Assembly: GCA_022749755.1 (NCBI GenBank)
Contig: CM040441.1
Coordinates: 4,778,741-4,842,740, forward strand
DNA length: 64,000 nucleotides
Direction of reading: 5' to 3'
Origin: Azadirachta indica
Taxonomy: Eukaryota; Streptophyta; Magnoliopsida; Sapindales; Meliaceae
Shown: positions 58,582 through 64,000 of the stretch, one piece after another
How the letters are laid out: each line of letters opens with the position of its first letter
Numbering within the stretch: the stretch's first letter is position 1
Made by a program: the position numbers and the translations under genes
Notes under the pieces: model-generated
The model's input: the letters and a program-made list of their open reading frames with translations, nothing else
Database searches by the model: none
What the model was told of the DNA's origin: nothing

Positions 58582-61500
58582 ATGAGGACAAGGATTTGCT
58601 ACTTGGCTCACTTTCCTTCCATTCTTCTTTTTTATGTCACACTATTGCAAGCTACAACTTTTGCTTCTTCTGCCAACGCCTTTCTGGAGAGAGATCGTGA
58701 TGCCTTGCTTGCTTTCAAGTCAATGATTAGTCATGACCCTGAAGGAATACTGAACTCGTGGAATGATTCTCGTCATTTCTGTAAATGGGAGGGCATTACT
58801 TGCGGCCACAGACACAGAAGAGTCACCATCTTAGACCTGAATTCAAGAGGGTTGGGTGGTTCGTTGTCTCCTCACCTTGGCAACCTCAGCTTCCTAAGAG
58901 AGATTTATCTTGGTAACAACAGTCTCCGAGGCGAAATCCCTCATGAATTTGGACATTTGTTCAGGTTAAAAACTTTATATCTGGTCAATAACTCCCTTGT
59001 TGGAAAAATTCCCGCCAATTTGTCTTATTGCTCCAGCCTCACAGCCTTATCTTTAGGAGGCAACAACCTGGTAGGAAATATTCCGACTGAATTTGTCTCT
59101 CTTCATAATCTAAAAAGATTATCTTTACATAAAAACAATTTGACGGGAGGCATTCCACCTTTTCTTGGGAATCTAACCTCCCTATATACATTATCTTTAT
59201 CATACAATGCTTTTGGAGGTAGTATTCCAGATTCATTGAATCTATTGAAACAGTTAGAAATCCTTGCGCTTGGCGCAAACAATCTCTATGGCACAATCCC
59301 TGTCTCTTTATACAACTTTTCCTCTCTCACCGTCTTTTCTTTAAGTCAAAATTAACTTCATGGAAGTCTTCCACCAAGTTTAGGTCTTAATCTTCCTAAT
59401 CTCCAAATTTTCCAAATTTCAGATAACTTCTTTGGTGGATCCGTTCCAAATTCTTTATCAAATTCTACTAAACTTGAATGGATTGACATGTCTTTTAATA
59501 GTTTTTCTGGAAAAGTGTCAATTGATTTTAGAGGCATGAAGCATCTTTCAATGCTAAATGTAGGCTCAAATAATTTAGGAAGTGGCGAAGATGATGAGAT
59601 GAGGTTTATTAATTCTTTGGTCAACTGTAGCAAATTGGATGCTTTTGCCATGTATACAAACCTATTCACGGGAGCATTACCTCATTCAATAGTTAATCTC
59701 ACTTCTCAACTCCGTATTTTACTCATAGGATCTAACAAATTTTATGGAAGCATACCTTCAGGGATAGGTAATATGGTTAACTTAGAACTATTAGATATAG
59801 GTGATAACCTAATTACTGGAAAAATTCCGAGGGAAATGGGAAAGTTTCAGAATTTAAGAGATTTGGATCTTGCTCAAAACAAGCTCTCGGGGGAAATTCC
59901 TTCCGACCTGGGAAACTTATCAGCCTTAGAAAAAATTGACATGGCTGATAACAAATTATCAGGAGCAATACCTTCTAGCCTAGGAAAACTAAATCAATTA
60001 TTAGGCTTGGATATTTCTGAGAATGAACTCAATGGAAGCATACCCGAAGAAATTTTCAACATAACGTCTATGTCAATTGGATTTTTTCTTAACAAAAATC
60101 ATTTGGTCGGATCCATACCTCCAAATATCGGTGATTTGACAATTACATCGAAAATTGATGTGTCTGATAATAGCTTGTCGGGTGAAATTCCTAGGGAACT
60201 TGGTCTTTGTTCTAGTCTTGAAGGCCTTTATATGCAGGGAAACTTCTTCCATGGATCCATTCCTCAATCCCTGAGTTCCTTGAGAGGTATTCAATATATT
60301 GATCTTTCTCAAAACAATTTATCTGGCCAAATTCCACAATTCTTGGAGACTCTTTCCTTGCGAAAACTAAATTTATCTTTTAATAGTTTAGAGGGTCAAG
60401 TACCAACAAAAGGAATTTTTGCAAATGCAAGTGGGGCATCAGTTGCTGGAAATACTAGACTTTGTGGGGGCATAGCTGAACTTGGACTTCCAAACTGCAC
60501 CAACAACAACTCCAACAAAGAGAAGATCTCTCAAATATCAAAAATACTAATCTCAACCACAAGTGCCTTTTCGGGATTACTCTTGGTCTCCTTTGTCATT
60601 TACTGTTGGCTCAGAAATAGAAAAGGAAAACAAAAACAACCTTCTTCATCCACAGTAGAAAAAACACTTTTGAAAGTTTCTTATGAAAGTCTCCTTAAAG
60701 CAACCGATGGATTTTCCTCAACAAACTTGCTTGGTATAGGCAGTTTTGGCTCGGTGTATAAGGGAAACTTTGATCAAGGTGGAACTGTTGTTGCAATCAA
60801 AGTACTTAACCTTCAACGACAAGGAGCTTTGAAGAGTTTCATGGCAGAATGTAAAGCATTGAGAAATATTCGTCACAGAAACCTTGTCAAGATCATAACA
60901 GCTTGCTCAAGTATTGATTTTCAAGGTAATGACTTTAAAGCCCTAGTCTATGAATATATGCCAAATGGGAGTCTTGAGAAGTGGCTGCATCCAGCTCTAG
61001 AAATAGAGAATGAGGACATTCAAGTTTGGAAGCTTTCCCTTCTTCAGAGAATTAGCATCGGAATTGATGTGGCATCTGCAATAGACTATCTCCATCACCA
61101 CTGTGAAAAACCAATCCTTCATTGTGATCTAAAGCCAAGCAATGTCCTTCTTGACAATGACATGACTGCTCACGTTGGTGATTTTGGGCTAGTAAGATTT
61201 CAACCAGAAGTCTCAAATCCAAATAAAAGCAGCTCTGTCGGAATAAGAGGAACAACAGGGTATGCAGCCCCAGGTAACCAAAAAAATTAAGATATTTTAT
61301 TTTCCATTATTTAATGGTAAATCTTTTTGTTTCCAAAAATCTAATAACTTGTTTATATAAATTGTGTGCATGGCAGAGTATGGTTTGGGAAGTGAAGTGT
61401 CTACACATGGGGATGTCTATAGTTATGGGATTCTGTTGCTAGAAATAGTGACAAGAAAAAAACCCACAGATCTAATATTTAAAGGAGACTTAAATCTTCA

Positions 61501-61762
61501 TAACTTTGCCAGAGCAGCCTTGCCTGGTCGCGTTATGGACATTGTGGATCCAGTTCTTCTGAATGATGGTGAAGAGGTAGGTACCACTAGCCATAGGATG
61601 AGGCAAACAAGAAGCAATAACAAAATGGAATGCCTCATCTCTCTAGTAAGGATTGGAGTTGCGTGTTCAATGGATTCACCACAAGATCGTATAAATATAA
61701 CCGATGCTCTCCATGAATTGCAATCTATTAGAAAAATCCTTCTTGAACATACAAGAGTATAA
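58582..61762 (+). pseudogene. LRR-XII receptor-like kinase (EFR/Xa21-type, At3g47570-like) with one in-frame stop
   Basis: Exons 58582-61273 and 61377-61762 with a 103-bp GT-AG intron that splits the APE Glu codon. Total 1026 codons in one frame. Codon 258 (59353-59355) is TAA in LRR 8, where the repeat pattern (FSLSQN.LHGSLP) and the codon context predict CAA (Gln): a single C-to-T change. Order: signal peptide (1 to about 33), LRR N-cap with CKWEGITC, about 22 LRRs, membrane helix (about 655-677), kinase with GIGSFGSVY, Lys740, HCD Asp849 and DFG Asp867. Cys in place of Arg before the catalytic Asp makes it a non-RD kinase, as usual for pattern-recognition receptors of this subfamily. It is either a very young pseudogene, a segregating null allele, or a sequencing error. 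A truncated secreted LRR protein of 257 residues is possible. Confidence 0.9.
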
Positions 61763-62066
61763 TTTGCGGAAAAGGTATATATATGAATTACTTTCTCTCT
61801 TTTACTCTTTCACTTTTTCCTTTTACACTTAATCTTTTTGCTAATCACAGGGAAATGTACGATTCAGGAAGTGAAAAATAAAATGTGATCTTGGACAAAG
61901 GAAGGTGATAATCAAATGACAAGGAGTAACTCTTGGGCGTACGATGATTTCAGTTGCGTTTTATTATGTCTTTCAAATAAATTTAATTTTCTTTAATCTT
62001 TTCTGATATCAGTTAATTAATAATTGTTCCTAGAAGCACAATAATTAGGTAGTCAATACTATATTA
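61763..62066. other. 3' region of the LRR-XII kinase
   Basis: No second gene. A possible further 3' UTR intron (gtatatat.. to ..atcacag, about 61775-61850) could exist, as 'aaaaggtatatatatg' and 'ctaatcacagggaaa' look like splice sites. Confidence 0.3.

Positions 62067-62104
<38 letters not shown>
62067..62104. repeat. (CT)n(AT)n microsatellite
   Basis: A run of about ten CT units passes into about nine AT units downstream of the receptor kinase. Confidence 0.9.
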
Positions 62105-64000
62105 GTAGCTTACATTTTGTCAATATAATTTATTTGGAATTTTCGATAGAAACCGAGGAAAGAGATGAAACAGTGTCACAAAATAAAGGAAAATTGTTCC
62201 TTTAATTTTTTAGGTAATAATTGAATATGATAAGATATGTAGGCTAGCATATATCACACCCGCCAGCAACAATTTATAGATAACATAATTGCTTCATGTT
62301 TGTATGATTGTATATGATACTATTTTGCCCACGAAGACAAGTAATGTCGAATTTCAAGGATAAAAGTAAACTGGAAAGAGATGACCTTACTTAAAGTAAA
62401 AGGTAACTGCAGTCAATGTGGCATCATCATCATTCCATTGGAGAGCATTGTGGCCAACGATAGAACAACATGCGAGAGGGATATAGTAAAATAACCAATA
62501 GTTAATTTAATTTTGGCCAATGTTTTTTTCGTCTAGAATTGGACCTATTCATATTCAACAAAACATCAAGCAAACATAAATTATTAAGATATTAATTAAT
62601 CATGATATTCAAAAATCAAGTTTTCTTTCATATAGTTGTAGTAAATCAAATTAATGTTAATATTATTTATCACACGCGTTAATTGGACAAACGAATATTA
62701 ATACGAGATCTTAAGAGTGTCTTTGATCATATTGGATTAAAACAGATTGTATTGAATAAAATTTAATTAAAATATTATGTTTGATATTTCATTATTAAAT
62801 TCAAAATTACTTGCTTCGACCAACAAAAGTTGCTGCGTGCAAGTGGTACACTCACAAAGATAACATTTCATTGACACCAATATTTCTTCTCAAGATTTCT
62901 AGATACTTTCCAGAATGTTAATTAAACATGCGGTCATAATTCAAAGCCATAAAATATCTGAACGGGAAGATGGTGGAAGATAAATAAAAAAGAAGCAAGA
63001 CCGTCACAGGCAATTAATTAGCATATTCAGATTTTTAGCATTTAGAAAAAAGAAATTACTTGATTTTTTTTAAAAGAGTAACAAAAAAAGATAATTAAAA
63101 CAAATAAAATAAATAAGTCAGTTATTATAAATAGAAGAATTTAGTGTATAAGATATTCAAACAAAAAAATAAACCAACACAAAATATTGAACTAAATAAC
63201 TCTACTATTTTTTTAATTAAAAAGTAAAAACCGACATTTAGCCCAGTTCGATGCATGTATAGCACATATCAAAGTAAGCACAAGTAATAATGAGAATAAT
63301 AAATAAACCCGGTTCAGTTTAGAGTTTGTTTTTGACATTTGATCATTTTCTTCTCCTTTCTATTTCATATAATTAAATAGAGTAATAACATTTTAGTCCC
63401 TAAATTTTGATGACGTGATTTATCTAAGTTTGAAAAAGTGAATTGAGGTCAATTAAGGTCAAGGGTTAACTGAGTTCAAATGTAGTCTACCCAAGAAGGT
63501 AAATATGAGGACTTGAGATGAAAATCATCTCAATTAAACTTGTGAGCCAACTAAAATGATGTCAGGTCAAGGACAAACCTCTAGTTAAGTCAGGAACATT
63601 CTCCATATCATATTAGAAGAAAAAGTTACAGCTAGGAAATTGATATGTAATGAATAGAATCATAGTTGTCCGAGTACATTTGGTTAATAATTGTATATTA
63701 ACAGAGAAAATTCCCTCCCCAACAATATGATTTTAACATTTTCATCCATGGCGTTTAACATTTTCGTCCATAGGATAATATCAATATATAATACTTTTGT
63801 TGAAGTGATTTTGAACTTCTTCACACAACTGAGTACAGATCCACCAAACTATCACATTTTCAGATGACCAACTATCTATAGAAGGACAAAATGGTGATTA
63901 GTGAAAATCTTTTTTTTTTTTCAACCAAATTTCGTAGACGATACTTTATTAAAATTTTATTTATGTGAATTTTATTTCGTAGACAATAAAAATCATTTTA
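62105..64000. other. AT-rich intergenic region to the window end
   Basis: No gene, RNA or clear transposon recognised. Text at 62720-62800 ('gtgtctttgatcatattgg...ttatgtttgatatttca') is MITE-like but its borders are not recognisable. Confidence 0.4.

Noticed and set aside
58290..58700. 136-codon open frame overlapping the LRR-XII kinase start
   Set aside because: Different frame from the kinase, no domain. At most an upstream ORF in the leader.

Overview
The window is AT-rich plant nuclear DNA: spliced plant receptor-kinase genes, TIR-NB-LRR relics and plant-type Copia and Ty3/gypsy retrotransposons. The flavour of the receptor kinases and TIR-NB-LRR fragments resembles Citrus (Sapindales). 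That is a recollection of family style, not a search result; only 'eudicot' is firm. No prokaryotic feature or CRISPR array is present.

Left block (1-23 kb). One intact gene, a two-exon leucine-rich-repeat receptor kinase of the MIK2-like type (4361-7817, +), lies among repeats that look like copies of its own flanks. A minisatellite (541-1378) and a Tourist-like MITE (2073-2685) sit upstream. A broken Copia element (about 8.4-10.1 kb, -) and an inverted-repeat element (about 12.2-13.1 kb) sit downstream. Three pseudogenes follow: a BAHD acyltransferase (15.36-16.24 kb), a 2-alkenal (double-bond) reductase (16.97-17.38 kb), and, joined directly to the latter, a truncated copy of the MIK2-like receptor (17.38-18.38 kb). 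The 3' flank of the intact gene recurs after the truncated copy, and several more copies of the upstream repeats fill 19.5-22.6 kb.

Middle block (23-36 kb). Decayed TIR-NB-LRR resistance-gene relics lie on the minus strand: isolated C-JID pieces at 23.7 and 27.3 kb, and a long NB-ARC/LRR/C-JID pseudogene at 28.4-31.4 kb. MITEs, a MATH-domain pseudogene (34.2-35.1 kb, -) and a 586-bp tandem duplication (35.1-36.2 kb) follow.

Retrotransposon block (36-49.6 kb). A large degraded Ty3/gypsy element has gag, protease, RT, RNase H and integrase on the minus strand. An intron-containing coiled-coil/'gypsy-type transposase' gene runs on the opposite strand beyond integrase. This is the antisense extra-ORF layout known from the Tat lineage. 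An 80-bp tandem array sits in the spacer between the two. A Copia gag/protease/integrase fragment abuts the gypsy LTR.

Right block (49.6-64 kb). The N-terminal half of another TIR-NB-LRR pseudogene (TIR + NB-ARC, -) carries an insertion of about 640 bp inside NB-ARC. A pair of direct repeats of about 1.5 kb (52.2-53.8 and 56.4-57.9 kb) leads to an LRR-XII/EFR-type non-RD receptor kinase (58582-61762, +). Its reading frame is complete except for one in-frame stop at codon 258.

Functionally this is an immune-receptor neighbourhood: one apparently functional receptor kinase, one nearly intact, and several dead ones, reshaped by local duplication and transposons. I found no evidence of an undescribed multi-gene system. 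The most notable structures are the antisense ORF of the gypsy element, the reductase/receptor junction, and the single-nonsense receptor kinase.
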